Source: an uncultured Phocaeicola sp.
GTDB lineage: Bacteria; Bacteroidota; Bacteroidia; Bacteroidales; Bacteroidaceae
Length of the DNA stretch: 42,035 bases
Assembly: GCA_944320815.1 (NCBI GenBank)
Contig: CALUIZ010000027.1
Location: forward strand, 1 to 42,035
Direction: 5' to 3'
Under the pieces are notes generated by a model. It was not told the origin of the DNA. It made no database searches and worked only from the letters and a program-made list of their open reading frames with translations. A program made the translations under genes and the position numbers. Positions 1 to 8,533 of the stretch are shown here, piece after piece. Each line of letters starts with the position of its first letter. Position 1 is the stretch's first letter.

Positions 1-27
1 GCAAATAAGAAAAAAGCTACTAAATAA
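1..27 (+). CDS. rpsM: 30S ribosomal protein S13, C-terminal end (partial)
   Basis: Only the last eight codons (ANKKKATK) and a TAA stop are present, because the gene begins outside the window. A lysine-rich tail directly before rpsK is what is expected of S13 in the Bacteroidales alpha operon. The call rests on position and tail composition only. The gap to rpsK is 11 nt, so the two are co-transcribed. Confidence 0.8.
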   Translation, partial: ANKKKATK

Positions 28-38
28 TAATTGTTGAT

Positions 39-428
39 ATGGCAAAAAAAACAGTCGCAGCTAAAAAAAGAAATGTAAAGGTGGATGCTAATGGACAGTT
101 GCATGTTCATTCTTCATTCAATAATATCATTGTCTCTTTAGCAAACAGTGAAGGCCAGATTATTTCGTGGTCTTCTGCAGGTAAGATGGGATTCAGAGGT
201 TCTAAGAAGAACACTCCTTACGCAGCGCAGATGGCTGCTCAGGATTGTGCTAAGGTAGCGTATGACCTTGGCCTGAGAAAGGTGAAGGCATATGTGAAGG
301 GTCCTGGAAACGGACGTGAGTCTGCTATCAGAACTGTGCATGGTGCAGGGATTGAAGTGACGGAAATCATTGATGTTACTCCATTGCCTCACAATGGTTG
401 TCGTCCTCCGAAAAGAAGAAGAGTATAA
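39..428 (+). CDS. rpsK: 30S ribosomal protein S11
   Basis: This 129-residue protein is full length for bacterial uS11. S11 sits on the platform of the small subunit and contacts 16S rRNA near the E site. Recognisable S11 segments are [16 protein letters not shown] near the start, the central [21 protein letters not shown] block, the [13 protein letters not shown] motif and the basic tail [15 protein letters not shown]. It lies 11 nt after rpsM. A 118-nt spacer, long for this operon, separates it from rpsD. Confidence 0.98.
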   Translation: MAKKTVAAKKRNVKVDANGQLHVHSSFNNIIVSLANSEGQIISWSSAGKMGFRGSKKNTPYAAQMAAQDCAKVAYDLGLRKVKAYVKGPGNGRESAIRTVHGAGIEVTEIIDVTPLPHNGCRPPKRRRV

Positions 429-546
429 AATTCAGATAACCTATTTCAGATGTAACTTGATTTTGTTATGATATGGATTGCATTTCCTTTCTGTAATCGC
501 GGCTGCAACAAATTGAGTTCATTATAACAATTAAATTAGAAGAAAA
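429..546 (+). promoter_or_regulatory. candidate structured 5' leader of rpsD (S4 autoregulatory leader?)
   Basis: The 118-nt gap contrasts with the 3 to 12 nt gaps elsewhere in this operon. It contains short complementary segments: GTAAC with GTTAT (about 450-468), and GATTGCA with TGTAATC around a pyrimidine-rich loop (about 477-499). S4 is a classical translational autorepressor, and S4 leader candidates have been described in Bacteroidia. Assigning this spacer to that class is inference; no covariance search was run. Confidence 0.4.
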
Positions 547-1152
547 ATGGCTAGATATACTGGACCAAAATCAAAGATTGCCCGTAGATTCGGTGAAGCG
601 ATTTTCGGGGCTGATAAAGTTTTGTCTAAGAAGAACTATCCTCCCGGACAGCATGGAAATTCTCGTCGTAGAAAGACTTCTGAATATGGTGTCATGCTCG
701 CGGAAAAGCAGAAGGCAAAATATACTTATGGAGTGCTTGAAAGACAGTTCCGCAATATGTTTGAGAAAGCTGCACGCAAGAATGGTATTACAGGTGAAAT
801 TCTGCTGCAGAGCCTTGAATGCCGTTTGGACAACGTAGTGTTCCGTTTGGGTATCGCTCCTACGCGTGCGGCTGCCCGCCAGTTGGTTGGACACAAGCAC
901 ATCATGGTTGACGGAAAGGTTGTGAATATACCTTCTTTCTCTGTGAAGCCGGGACAGCTGATAAGTGTTCGTGAAAAGTCCAAGTCTCTGGAAGTCATCG
1001 CAGATTCTTTGGCCGGATTCAATCACAGCAAATATCCGTGGTTGGAATGGGATGAGGATTCTAAGACGGGTAAGATGCTGCACATCCCTGAAAGAGCAGA
1101 CATCCCTGAAAACATAAAAGAACACTTGATCGTTGAATTGTACTCTAAATAA
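547..1152 (+). CDS. rpsD: 30S ribosomal protein S4
   Basis: The 201-residue protein has normal uS4 length. It is a primary 16S rRNA binder that nucleates assembly of the small subunit body and often represses its own operon. The N-terminus [17 protein letters not shown] and the block [16 protein letters not shown] are typical of S4. The S4 RNA-binding domain covers roughly residues 90-155 ([36 protein letters not shown], read in parts). The start follows an A-rich AGAAGAAAA stretch. No zinc-type CxxC cluster is seen near the N-terminus, so this is the zinc-independent form. Confidence 0.98.
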   Translation: MARYTGPKSKIARRFGEAIFGADKVLSKKNYPPGQHGNSRRRKTSEYGVMLAEKQKAKYTYGVLERQFRNMFEKAARKNGITGEILLQSLECRLDNVVFRLGIAPTRAAARQLVGHKHIMVDGKVVNIPSFSVKPGQLISVREKSKSLEVIADSLAGFNHSKYPWLEWDEDSKTGKMLHIPERADIPENIKEHLIVELYSK

Positions 1153-1163
1153 TAATTAATTTC

Positions 1164-2156
1164 ATGGCGATATTAGCATTTCAAAAACCTGATAAAGTAT
1201 TAATGTTGGAGGCGGACTCAAAATTCGGAAAGTTTGAATTTCGTCCGCTTGAGCCCGGTTTCGGTATTACCGTTGGTAATGCTTTACGCCGTATTCTTCT
1301 CTCTTCACTGGAGGGGTATGCAATCAACACCATCCATATTGATGGGGTAGAGCATGAGTTTGCGACTATTCCTGGTGTGAAAGAAGATGTCACTAACATT
1401 ATCTTGAATCTTAAGCAGGTCAGATTCAAGCAGATAGTTGAAGAATTCGAAAATGAAAAGGTAAGCATTACCATTGAGAATTCCACTGAGTTTAAGGCGG
1501 GGGATATTGGTAAGTATTTGACCGGATTTGAAGTGTTAAATCCTGAATTAGTTATTTGCCATCTAGATTCAAAAGCAACTATGCAGATGGATATTACAAT
1601 CAATAAGGGTCGCGGATATGTTCCGGCTGATGAAAACCGTGAATTCTGCACTGATGTGAATGTAATACCTATTGACTCAATCTATACTCCGATTCGTAAT
1701 GTAAAGTATTCGGTGGAGAATTATCGTGTCGAGCAGAAGACTGACTACGAGAAACTGGTGCTTGAAATTACAACGGACGGTTCCATTCACCCGAAGGAGG
1801 CATTGAAGGAAGCTGCTAAAATCTTGATTTATCATTTCATGTTGTTCTCTGACGAAAAGATTACTCTTGAGGCATCCGATGCAGACGGCAATGAGGAATT
1901 TGATGAAGAGGTTTTGCATATGCGTCAATTGCTGAAAACCAAACTGGTTGATATGGACTTGTCAGTTCGTGCCTTGAACTGTTTGAAGGCTGCAGATGTG
2001 GAAACATTGGGTGACCTTGTACAGTTCAACAAGACCGATCTGTTGAAGTTCCGTAACTTCGGTAAGAAATCGCTCACTGAGCTTGATGATTTGCTCGAGA
2101 GTCTGAATCTGTCGTTTGGAACAGATATTTCTAAGTATAAATTAGATAAAGAATAA
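1164..2156 (+). CDS. rpoA: DNA-directed RNA polymerase alpha subunit
   Basis: The 330-residue protein matches RpoA in length and layout. The N-terminal assembly domain (about residues 1-230) includes the alpha motif [17 protein letters not shown]. An acidic linker ([12 protein letters not shown]) leads to the C-terminal domain from about residue 250, which contacts UP elements and activators. In that domain [22 protein letters not shown] and the helix-hairpin-helix [12 protein letters not shown] are recognisable. Alpha dimerises and scaffolds beta and beta'. The gene follows rpsD by 11 nt and precedes rplQ by 3 nt, so expression is coupled to ribosomal proteins. Confidence 0.99.
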   Translation: MAILAFQKPDKVLMLEADSKFGKFEFRPLEPGFGITVGNALRRILLSSLEGYAINTIHIDGVEHEFATIPGVKEDVTNIILNLKQVRFKQIVEEFENEKVSITIENSTEFKAGDIGKYLTGFEVLNPELVICHLDSKATMQMDITINKGRGYVPADENREFCTDVNVIPIDSIYTPIRNVKYSVENYRVEQKTDYEKLVLEITTDGSIHPKEALKEAAKILIYHFMLFSDEKITLEASDADGNEEFDEEVLHMRQLLKTKLVDMDLSVRALNCLKAADVETLGDLVQFNKTDLLKFRNFGKKSLTELDDLLESLNLSFGTDISKYKLDKE

Positions 2157-2159
2157 ACA

Positions 2160-2660
2160 ATGAGACACAATAAAAAATTCAATCATTTAGGTCGTACTGC
2201 TTCTCATAGAAAGGCAATGTTGGCAAACATGGCTTGTTCTCTGATCAAGCACAAAAGAATCACTACGACTGTTGCAAAGGCGAAGGCTTTGAAGAAATAT
2301 GTAGAGCCGCTGATTACAAAGTCAAAGCAGGATACAACAAACTCTCGTCGTGTTGTTTTCAGCTATCTTCAGAACAAATATGCGGTGACTGAACTTTTCA
2401 AAGAAATTTCTGTGAAAGTGGCTGATCGTCCGGGTGGTTATACTCGTATAATTAAGACAGGACATCGCTTGGGTGATGATGCGTCAATGTGCTTTATCGA
2501 GTTGGTTGACTATGATGAAAACATGGCCAAGACTGTAGCCAAGAAAGCAACGCGTACGCGTCGTTCTAAGAAATCTTCTAATGCTGAGTCTGCAGTTGCT
2601 GAGCAGGTGGAAGTAACAGAAGCACCTGCGGCAGAAGAAGCTGCTCCTAAGGCTGAGTAA
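2160..2660 (+). CDS. rplQ: 50S ribosomal protein L17 with extended acidic tail
   Basis: The first ~120 residues are bL17: [20 protein letters not shown] at the start, then [26 protein letters not shown], ending near [15 protein letters not shown]17 binds 23S rRNA near the tunnel exit. The protein is 166 residues, about 40 longer than typical L17. The extra tail is first basic ([13 protein letters not shown]) and then rich in Ala and Glu. Such tails occur in Bacteroidales and their role is unknown. The gene begins 3 nt after rpoA, and a strong hairpin follows, closing the operon. Confidence 0.97.
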   Translation: MRHNKKFNHLGRTASHRKAMLANMACSLIKHKRITTTVAKAKALKKYVEPLITKSKQDTTNSRRVVFSYLQNKYAVTELFKEISVKVADRPGGYTRIIKTGHRLGDDASMCFIELVDYDENMAKTVAKKATRTRRSKKSSNAESAVAEQVEVTEAPAAEEAAPKAE

Positions 2661-2681
2661 TTTTAAACTTATATATTCTAA

Positions 2682-2727
2682 AACAGAAGAGGGGCTGTGT
2701 CAATATGAAGACATAGCCCTTTTCTGT
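2682..2727 (+). terminator. terminator of the rpsK-rplQ operon
   Basis: Arms of about 18 nt (ACAGAAGAGGGGCTGTGTC against GACATAGCCCTTTTCTGT) pair almost completely, with G-U pairs and one bulge, around an 8-nt loop AATATGAA. It lies 21 nt after the rplQ stop. There is no long U-run after the stem, but part of the U-rich tract lies in the 3' arm. Confidence 0.75.
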
Positions 2728-3009
2728 GTAGTTATGCATGGTCGTTTGCATATAGACGATATTGCTCCCCCAAAGCAGGCAATCAATCGGGTAGTGTTTA
2801 TGAAGTGGCATTAGCGTGCTGCACCGTTGTTCCTGGATGGATTTTGGGTAATACGTTGGTCGGGTATGGACTTTTAAGGAAAAAAATAGTTTTAATTCTT
2901 TCTCGTTTTGGGAAATTCTAGCGGGTTGATAATCAGTCTGTTTTTTCTTTTTTCCCTTCGTGATGTTTCCTGTGCTGGAAAACAATGTTTATAAAAATTT
3001 GTCAGAACG
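2728..3009. other. intergenic stretch, no gene seen
   Basis: No credible reading frame, repeat or RNA gene was recognised between the rplQ terminator and the promoter at 3010. The minus-strand open frame here has low-complexity, non-protein-like composition and no ribosome binding site. Confidence 0.6.
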
Positions 3010-3041
3010 TTTGTGCAGCTGTTTTATTTTGTTTAAGTTTG
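3010..3041 (+). promoter_or_regulatory. Bacteroidetes-type promoter (-33 TTTG, N20, -7 TAAGTTTG)
   Basis: TTTG at 3010-3013 and TAAGTTTG at 3034-3041 match the Bacteroides sigma-ABfr consensus TTTG / TAnnTTTG exactly, with 20-nt spacing. Transcription would begin near 3048, giving a leader of roughly 46 nt before the ATG at 3094. Confidence 0.75.
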
Positions 3042-3093
3042 ACAAAAATTTTAATGGGCGACGGCATCAGCCTTAATTCTATACGAAAAAAAT

Positions 3094-3645
3094 ATGAAAA
3101 GATCTTCACAACCTTCCGATGAAAGCCTTATTGCGGCCTATCGTGAATGCGGCTCTCAAACGGCTGCTTTCCTCCTGTACAAACGTTATTGTGGTCTGAT
3201 TCGGGAGCAGATTTGCAAAACAATCTCCAATTCTTATACATTTTACAAACTGAGGCATGAAGTGGAAATTGTCGTGTTTGAAGAGATATTGACTTCTTAT
3301 CAGGGGGAGGGGACTTTCAAGCAATGGATTCAGGAAAAGGTCGCTGATGTGGTAAAAAACAGCTTATCCCACGAATTTCGTCCGGAACCCCCTTCTTTAC
3401 TTCATGATCATTCCATCTGCCAGACCGAAAAAAGAACTGCAATACGGTCCGAACTCTTAGAACAAGGGTACCAACAAAAACATACGCTTTCTGTCAATGA
3501 CATCGGACGACTTAGAATCTCTGGTTCCAGAAGGCCAAGAAGAATGCAGATTCTTCTTTCCGGAGTCAGGAAAACACATCCTTTTTTAAGAAATTCAGAA
3601 GACTTTTCCCCCAGAAAAACACAAGATACAGACAAAGAGTTGTGA
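3094..3645 (+). CDS. sigma-70/ECF-like protein, region 2 only, C-terminus atypical
   Basis: The 183-residue product has an N-terminal half resembling sigma-70 region 2: SLIAAYRECGSQTAAFLLYKRYCGLI, then a YQGEGTFKQWIQEKVADVVKN segment like the FxGxGSFKxWLxxIARN motif of ECF factors. No region 4 helix-turn-helix is seen. The second half (from about residue 130) is basic and does not look like a folded domain. Frame +2 from 3497 to 3586 and frame +3 from 3588 read more like protein (MTSDDLESLVPEGQEEC, then KKFRRLFPQKNTRYRQRVV), so one or two frameshifts are possible. The promoter directly upstream is near ideal. Function as a sigma factor is inference. Confidence 0.55.
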   Translation: MKRSSQPSDESLIAAYRECGSQTAAFLLYKRYCGLIREQICKTISNSYTFYKLRHEVEIVVFEEILTSYQGEGTFKQWIQEKVADVVKNSLSHEFRPEPPSLLHDHSICQTEKRTAIRSELLEQGYQQKHTLSVNDIGRLRISGSRRPRRMQILLSGVRKTHPFLRNSEDFSPRKTQDTDKEL

Positions 3646-3743
3646 ATTTATCGAATTTATTTTTCCCCTCCTGTAAAATATTCTTCTTCCACCCTTGGAA
3701 CACAATAGAAAAAAACAATTTAAAAGTTGAGGGTTAATAATAA

Positions 3744-3781
3744 TGGCCATGCAACACTTGTTTTTTTCTGTCGCATGGCCC
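3744..3781. terminator. hairpin between convergent genes, possible bidirectional terminator
   Basis: GGCCATGC (3745-3752) and GCATGGCC (3773-3780) form a perfect 8-bp stem. Flanking A/T bases (TTAAtaAT against ATcgTTAA) can extend it. The 20-nt loop contains a T7 run. It lies between the plus-strand gene ending at 3645 and the minus-strand uxuA ending at 3842. No classical U-run follows on either side. Confidence 0.45.
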
Positions 3782-3841
3782 ATCGTTAATTGTAAATTCT
3801 ATTCCAGTGAAACATTTGCAGAATGTTTCCTCAGTTCATCA

Positions 3842-5017
3842 TCATTTTTCCATCATCGATTTGGCAATTCCCATTTCAAGTCCTCTCAGCTCGGCCAGTC
3901 CTCTCAGACGGCCCAGACAGGAATAGCCGGGATTCGTTTTCTTGTGCAAGTCATCTATCATTTGATGGCCGTGGTCCGGACGCATCGGTATGGATGCCTT
4001 ACGGCGTTGCTGCATTAGAAGGAAATTCTTCATGACGTGAAACATGTCCACATCACCTTCCAGATGGTTTGCTTCGTAGAAATTACCTTCCGCATCCCGT
4101 TGTGTGCTGCGAAGATGCACGAAGTTGATACGGTCTCCCCAACGTTCTATCATACCCGGAAGGTCATTTGCCGCACTCACACCCAGCGAACCGGTGCAGA
4201 GGCACAGACCGTTCGATTCGTTCGGAACGGCTTCGACCAGTTTGCGGAAATCTTCTTCCGTACTCATGATGCGTGGAAGTCCCAATATTGGCTGGGGAGG
4301 ATCATCGGGGTGTATGACTAGCTTGACACCCACTTCATCCGCTACCGGACAGATTTGCTTGAGGAAGAATATCAGATTCTCGCGCAGTTTCTCAGCGTCT
4401 ATGTTTTTGTAGCGGTCCAGTTCGTGCTGGAACTGTTCGAGCGTGAAGCTTTCCTCCGAGCCTGGGAGCCCGGCAATCATGTTGCGTGTCAGCCGATGGA
4501 TTTCCTCCTCGTCCATCCGTTCATAGCGGGCTTTTGCCTTTGCCGTTTCTTCATCTGTATAATCCTTCTCCGCTCCCGGACGCTTCAGTATGAAGAGGTC
4601 GAACGCGACGGATGCGGCACGCTCAAAACGCAGTGCTTTTGAACCGTCAGGAAGTGTGTAGGCCAGGTCGGTACGGGTCCAGTCGAGCACTGGCATGAAG
4701 TTATAGGTGACAGTCATGATTCCACACTGGGCGAGGTTTCGTATCGACTGCTTGTAGTTCTCGATGTAGCGCATGAAATCGCTCGTCTGAGTTTTGATAT
4801 GCTCATGCACAGGCACACTTTCCACCACACTCCATTTAAGGCCGACTTCTTCAATCATCCGTTTGCGCTTCATGATTTCCTCCACGGTCCATACTTCTCC
4901 GTTCGGAATGTGATGCAGCGCATTGACGATTCCTGTGGCTCCGGCCTGTTTGATATCCCATAATGACACCGGGTCGTTGGGGCCATACCAACGCCAGGTC
5001 TGTTCGCATAAATACAT
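3842..5017 (-). CDS. uxuA: D-mannonate dehydratase
   Basis: The 391-residue protein matches the UxuA family in length and sequence from the start ([19 protein letters not shown]). It dehydrates D-mannonate to 2-keto-3-deoxygluconate, a cytosolic step in glucuronate breakdown. Metal and substrate residues of the TIM-barrel family are visible: HPDDPP at 236-241, CTGSLG at 274-279, HLRST at 301-305 and RPDHGH at 346-351. It is the second gene of a two-gene unit, 17 nt after the SDR gene, which supplies mannonate from fructuronate. No aldolase, kinase or transporter of the pathway lies nearby. Confidence 0.96.
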   Translation of the reverse strand: MYLCEQTWRWYGPNDPVSLWDIKQAGATGIVNALHHIPNGEVWTVEEIMKRKRMIEEVGLKWSVVESVPVHEHIKTQTSDFMRYIENYKQSIRNLAQCGIMTVTYNFMPVLDWTRTDLAYTLPDGSKALRFERAASVAFDLFILKRPGAEKDYTDEETAKAKARYERMDEEEIHRLTRNMIAGLPGSEESFTLEQFQHELDRYKNIDAEKLRENLIFFLKQICPVADEVGVKLVIHPDDPPQPILGLPRIMSTEEDFRKLVEAVPNESNGLCLCTGSLGVSAANDLPGMIERWGDRINFVHLRSTQRDAEGNFYEANHLEGDVDMFHVMKNFLLMQQRRKASIPMRPDHGHQMIDDLHKKTNPGYSCLGRLRGLAELRGLEMGIAKSMMEK

Positions 5018-5034
5018 GGCAGACTTGTTTTTAG

Positions 5035-5850
5035 TTAGATGCAGAATGAGTCGAATCCACCGTCAACCACCACTACAGAACCGGTTACGAAACTTGAAGC
5101 GTCGCTGATGAGGTAATGGATTGTTCCATACAGCTCATCCGGTCTTCCGAAGCGGCCGTAAGGCGTATGCGCGATGACAGTCTTCATGCGTGGAGTCGGT
5201 GTGCCGTCAGGGTTGGTCATCAGGGCACGGTTCTGTTCAGTAAGGAAGAATCCCGGAGCGATGGCATTTACGCGGATGCCTTCACCGAATTTTGTAGCCA
5301 TCTCGATGGCCATATATTTGGTATAGTTGGCGATAGCTGCCTTGGCTGCGCTGTAGCCCACCACGCGTGTCAGCGGACGGAATGCGGACTCGGAACAGAA
5401 GTTCACGATAACACCCTTCTTCTGTTCAACCATTGCAGAAGCGAATACAGTTGTCGGCAGTACGGTTCCGAAAAGATTCAGGTCAACGACTTTCCTGAAA
5501 GCGTCAATGTCAAGATCGAAAAATGTCTTGTCGGGTGGAATGATTGCCCCTGCCATATTTCCTCCTGCGCCGTTCAGCAACACGTCGATGCGTCCGTATT
5601 TGTCCATGATGGCTTTTCTGTCCACTTCCAGCGCATCTCTGTCCATCACGTCCGTCTTCAGGAACATAGCTTCACCTCCTTTTGCCTTGATGTTGCTGAC
5701 CAGTGCATTCCCCACTTCTTCTTTGCGTCCGAGTCCTACGATGATGGCACCCTGTTCCGCAAGGTATTCCGAAATGCCTTTACATAATACACCGGTAGCA
5801 CCGGTTATTACTACCACTTTGTCTTTTACGTTAAAGAGTTCGTTTGCCAT
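5035..5850 (-). CDS. SDR-family D-mannonate oxidoreductase (fructuronate reductase)
   Basis: This is a 271-residue classical short-chain dehydrogenase. The Rossmann motif [10 protein letters not shown] is at 16-25, NGAGG at 93-97, and the catalytic Tyr and Lys of YSAAK at 166 and 170 with a Ser near 153. The C-terminal [14 protein letters not shown] segment is typical of SDRs. Placement directly upstream of uxuA indicates reduction of D-fructuronate to D-mannonate with NAD(P)H, replacing the unrelated UxuB of enterobacteria. The SDR fold is certain; the substrate is inferred from the neighbour. It is first in the unit, behind a candidate promoter at 5888-5919. Confidence 0.88.
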   Translation of the reverse strand: MANELFNVKDKVVVITGATGVLCKGISEYLAEQGAIIVGLGRKEEVGNALVSNIKAKGGEAMFLKTDVMDRDALEVDRKAIMDKYGRIDVLLNGAGGNMAGAIIPPDKTFFDLDIDAFRKVVDLNLFGTVLPTTVFASAMVEQKKGVIVNFCSESAFRPLTRVVGYSAAKAAIANYTKYMAIEMATKFGEGIRVNAIAPGFFLTEQNRALMTNPDGTPTPRMKTVIAHTPYGRFGRPDELYGTIHYLISDASSFVTGSVVVVDGGFDSFCI

Positions 5851-5887
5851 AATGACTAGATATTAGATGTTTGTTTTTATAGTAGCA

Positions 5888-5919
5888 CAAAAGAGCAACT
5901 TTCTCAGTAAAAAAACAAA
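5888..5919 (-). promoter_or_regulatory. candidate promoter of the SDR-uxuA unit
   Basis: On the minus strand TTTG (5916-5919) is followed after 20 nt by CTCTTTTG (5888-5895). The spacing and the TTTG elements fit the Bacteroidetes consensus, but the leading TA of the -7 box is missing. The first ATG is about 38 nt downstream. Confidence 0.4.
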
Positions 5920-5958
5920 TGCACTTTCTTATTTAACAGAAATTTAAACGAATTTCTT

Positions 5959-5966
5959 TATCTTTG
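5959..5966 (+). promoter_or_regulatory. -7 box TATCTTTG of the MutS-like gene
   Basis: TATCTTTG fits TAnnTTTG exactly and would start transcription around 5973. This decides the gene start: a TTG codon at 5964 lies inside the box and cannot be translated from this promoter, so the ATG at 5994 is the start. No convincing -33 TTTG was found. Confidence 0.6.
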
Positions 5967-5993
5967 CCCACAAACGAAAATATTTTAGGAATT

Positions 5994-7817
5994 ATGTCTG
6001 AAGCATATTATACCCAGCGGCTTCTGGATACGGGGTTGGAAGCTGGTGTTGTAAAAAGAAGGATTTTAAGAATCAGTATGTTACGTGTCATCCTGTTTGT
6101 GGCAGGAGTTGTCGGGATTTTCTGGCTGCATTCTGCTGAGAGTTGGAAAATATGGCTTTGCATATGCTGCACTTTTCTTCCTTTTTTCATTCTGGTGAAA
6201 GTTCACAACCGACTTTTCTATCGGAAAAAATGGCTTGAAATACAGGCGGAAGTCAACCGAAACGAACTGAGTGCATTGAAAGGCGATTGCAGTTGCTTTG
6301 ACGACGGGAAAGAGTTTGTCTGTCCGGATCACCTCTATTCGTTTGACCTTGATCTGTTCGGGCGTCGTTCTTTGTTTCAGGCTTTGAACCGGACCTGTAC
6401 CGGCTTCGGGAAAAGACGGCTGGCAGACTGGATGCAGGCACATTTGAAGAAAAAAGCCGATATAGAAGAAAGGCAGGGAATGGTCAAGGATTTGTGTGCA
6501 CGTACCGGATTTCGGGAACAGTTCCGGATAACAGGTCTTGTCGGGCAGGGAAATCCGGATGATGAGGAAAACATCCGCAACTGGATTCAGAGTCCGTGCC
6601 GATATACGAATGCGCTTTGGGTGAAGATTTGCATTTGGGGTGTACCGTCTGTAAACAGTGTTCTGCTGGTACTTTCTTTATTGGATTTTATTTCTTTCCA
6701 ATGGCTGGCCCTGGCTTTCATGTGTTTTTTAATCTTGAGTTTCGGTGTCATCAAGCGTGCCACACATATTCAGGAAGATTACGGAAAACAGCTGAAAACG
6801 CTCGACGGATATGCGCGTCTGATTGCTTTGGCCCAAAAGGAAGTATGGGCATCTGAAGGAATGAACAAGTTGGTCGGTCGGTTGAATGTGCAGGGAAAAT
6901 CGCCTGTGGCGGCTCTGCTTCAGTTGTCGAAAGAACTCGACCGTCTGGATTTGCGCAACAACCAGTTACTGTATGTGATTCTGGAAGGAAGCGTCTTTTT
7001 CCAGTTGCAGCAGATTGTACGTATCGAACGCTGGAAGGAACGTTATGGAAAGCACGTGATGGAATGGCTGGACGCGGTCGGCGAGTTTGATGCGCTTTGC
7101 TCGTTGGGAACCTTTGCCTACAATCATCCGAATTATGTGTATCCGTCTGTCACCGACACTCCGTTCTGCTTCCTTGCTACGGAGATGGGCCATCCGCTGA
7201 TGCCTGAAAGTCAGTGTGTGAGGAATGACGTGACAATCCCTTCCCGTCCTTATTTCCTGATTGTCACCGGAGCCAATATGGCCGGAAAAAGCACTTATCT
7301 GCGTACCATCGGCGTGAATTATCTGCTGGCCTGCATCGGTGCACCGGTATGCTGCGCTTCGTTGAGCCTCTGTCCCAACCAGTTGGTGACAAGTCTCCGT
7401 ACCTCAGATTCGCTTTCAGACAATGAGTCTTATTTCTTTGCCGAGCTGAAACGTCTGAAACGGATTATTGATTTGCTGGAGGGAGGTGACAATCTGTTCA
7501 TCATCCTTGACGAGATTCTGAAAGGCACCAATTCAACCGACAAGCAGAAAGGTTCGTTCGACCTGATCCGTCAGTTCATGCGCCTGAAGGCAAACGGCAT
7601 CATCGCCACACACGATCTGCTTCTGGGGCAGCTTGCCGGACAATTTCCGGATTGCATCCGGAATTATTGCTTCGAAGCCGACATCTCGGATGATGAACTG
7701 ACTTTCTCATATAAGTTGCGAGAAGGAGTGGCCCAGAACATGAATGCTTGCTTCCTGATGAAGAAAATGGGAATTACCGTCACTGAAGACGAACCGGAAA
7801 AACAGAATCCGCGATGA
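5994..7817 (+). CDS. MutS-related membrane ATPase (MutS domain V protein)
   Basis: The 607-residue product has a C-terminal MutS ATPase domain: Walker A GANMAGKST near 426-434, the SDSLSDNESYFFAEL signature, Walker B LFIILDEILKGTNSTD near 501-516, and a THDLLL switch. The N-terminal mismatch-recognition domain is absent. In its place are two hydrophobic segments (about 30-68) and another pair (about 211-253), with a lever-like helical region between them and the ATPase. It is therefore a membrane-anchored MutS homologue, not a classical mismatch repair protein; its substrate is unknown. The stop overlaps the next gene by 4 nt (ATGA), implying translational coupling with a Crp/Fnr regulator. 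Confidence 0.88.
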   Translation: MSEAYYTQRLLDTGLEAGVVKRRILRISMLRVILFVAGVVGIFWLHSAESWKIWLCICCTFLPFFILVKVHNRLFYRKKWLEIQAEVNRNELSALKGDCSCFDDGKEFVCPDHLYSFDLDLFGRRSLFQALNRTCTGFGKRRLADWMQAHLKKKADIEERQGMVKDLCARTGFREQFRITGLVGQGNPDDEENIRNWIQSPCRYTNALWVKICIWGVPSVNSVLLVLSLLDFISFQWLALAFMCFLILSFGVIKRATHIQEDYGKQLKTLDGYARLIALAQKEVWASEGMNKLVGRLNVQGKSPVAALLQLSKELDRLDLRNNQLLYVILEGSVFFQLQQIVRIERWKERYGKHVMEWLDAVGEFDALCSLGTFAYNHPNYVYPSVTDTPFCFLATEMGHPLMPESQCVRNDVTIPSRPYFLIVTGANMAGKSTYLRTIGVNYLLACIGAPVCCASLSLCPNQLVTSLRTSDSLSDNESYFFAELKRLKRIIDLLEGGDNLFIILDEILKGTNSTDKQKGSFDLIRQFMRLKANGIIATHDLLLGQLAGQFPDCIRNYCFEADISDDELTFSYKLREGVAQNMNACFLMKKMGITVTEDEPEKQNPR

Positions 7818-8446
7818 ACCATGTCATAGAAAAGATGAACGCGCTTTATCCCTTGTCCGACGCGACGATACGGGAACTGAAAGCCTGCGTGACCCCGTTC
7901 CATTTTCCCAGAAGGCATCTGCTGGTAAAGGCAGGGCATTTCTGCCGTTCGGCCTACTTCATCGAGCGTGGCATCACACGCTCGTTCTGGCTGGTGAACG
8001 GTGAAGAGATAACCACCTCCTTCGCCGCTGAAGGCAGCATTGTGTTCAGTATGGACGAACTGTATTATGGCAAGACAAGCGAGGAGTATGTGGAGACACT
8101 GGAGGAGACGGAGGCTTATCGTATCGGTCTGGACGACCTGCGGAGGCTTTTCCACACCAATCTGGAACTGGCTAATTGGGGCCGCATCATTCATCAGAAT
8201 GAGTACCGCCGGCTGCACCGTTCCCACAAGGAGCGGCTGACTCTCTCTGCTGCCGCCCGCTATGAAGCTTTCTGCCGTCAGTTTCCCGATGTGACCAGCC
8301 GGGTGCAGTTAGGTTACATCGCTTCGTATCTTGGCATCACGCTGCCCACGTTGAGCCGGCTGCGGGGCGGGAAAAAACACAAGGGAACTTTTGCGGAAAC
8401 ATCAGGGAATTTGGACAAGAACAACGGGGAACTTTCAGGAAAATGA
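7814..8446 (+). CDS. Crp/Fnr-family transcriptional regulator
   Basis: The 210-residue protein has a cyclic-nucleotide-binding-like beta barrel at about residues 20-130 (FPRRHLLVKAGHFCRSAYFIERGITRSFW ... EEITTSFAAEGSIV, read in parts). A C-terminal helix-turn-helix lies near 160-185 (RVQLGYIASYLGITLPTLSRLR). No FNR-type N-terminal cysteine cluster is present. The PRU arginine pattern of cAMP binding is not evident, so the ligand is unknown. The ATG overlaps the stop of the MutS-like gene. A hydrophilic ~20-residue tail rich in Gly, Asn and Lys follows the HTH. Confidence 0.9.
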   Translation: MNHVIEKMNALYPLSDATIRELKACVTPFHFPRRHLLVKAGHFCRSAYFIERGITRSFWLVNGEEITTSFAAEGSIVFSMDELYYGKTSEEYVETLEETEAYRIGLDDLRRLFHTNLELANWGRIIHQNEYRRLHRSHKERLTLSAAARYEAFCRQFPDVTSRVQLGYIASYLGITLPTLSRLRGGKKHKGTFAETSGNLDKNNGELSGK

Positions 8447-8509
8447 CCGGACAGTTGCAATTCCTTTATTTTTTTGTCGCAGGACAAATGCTTTTAAGTC
8501 CAAGATGCG

Positions 8510-8517
8510 TACCTTTG
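8510..8517 (+). promoter_or_regulatory. -7 box TACCTTTG upstream of the acyltransferase gene
   Basis: TACCTTTG matches TAnnTTTG and lies 16 nt before the ATG at 8534, so the leader would be only a few nucleotides to about 10 nt. No -33 TTTG at standard spacing was found. Confidence 0.5.
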
Positions 8518-8533
8518 CCCGAAAAATAATGCT

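Noticed and set aside
5964..5993. TTG start adding ten residues to the MutS-like protein
   Set aside because: The TTG lies within the -7 promoter box TATCTTTG, upstream of the expected transcription start.
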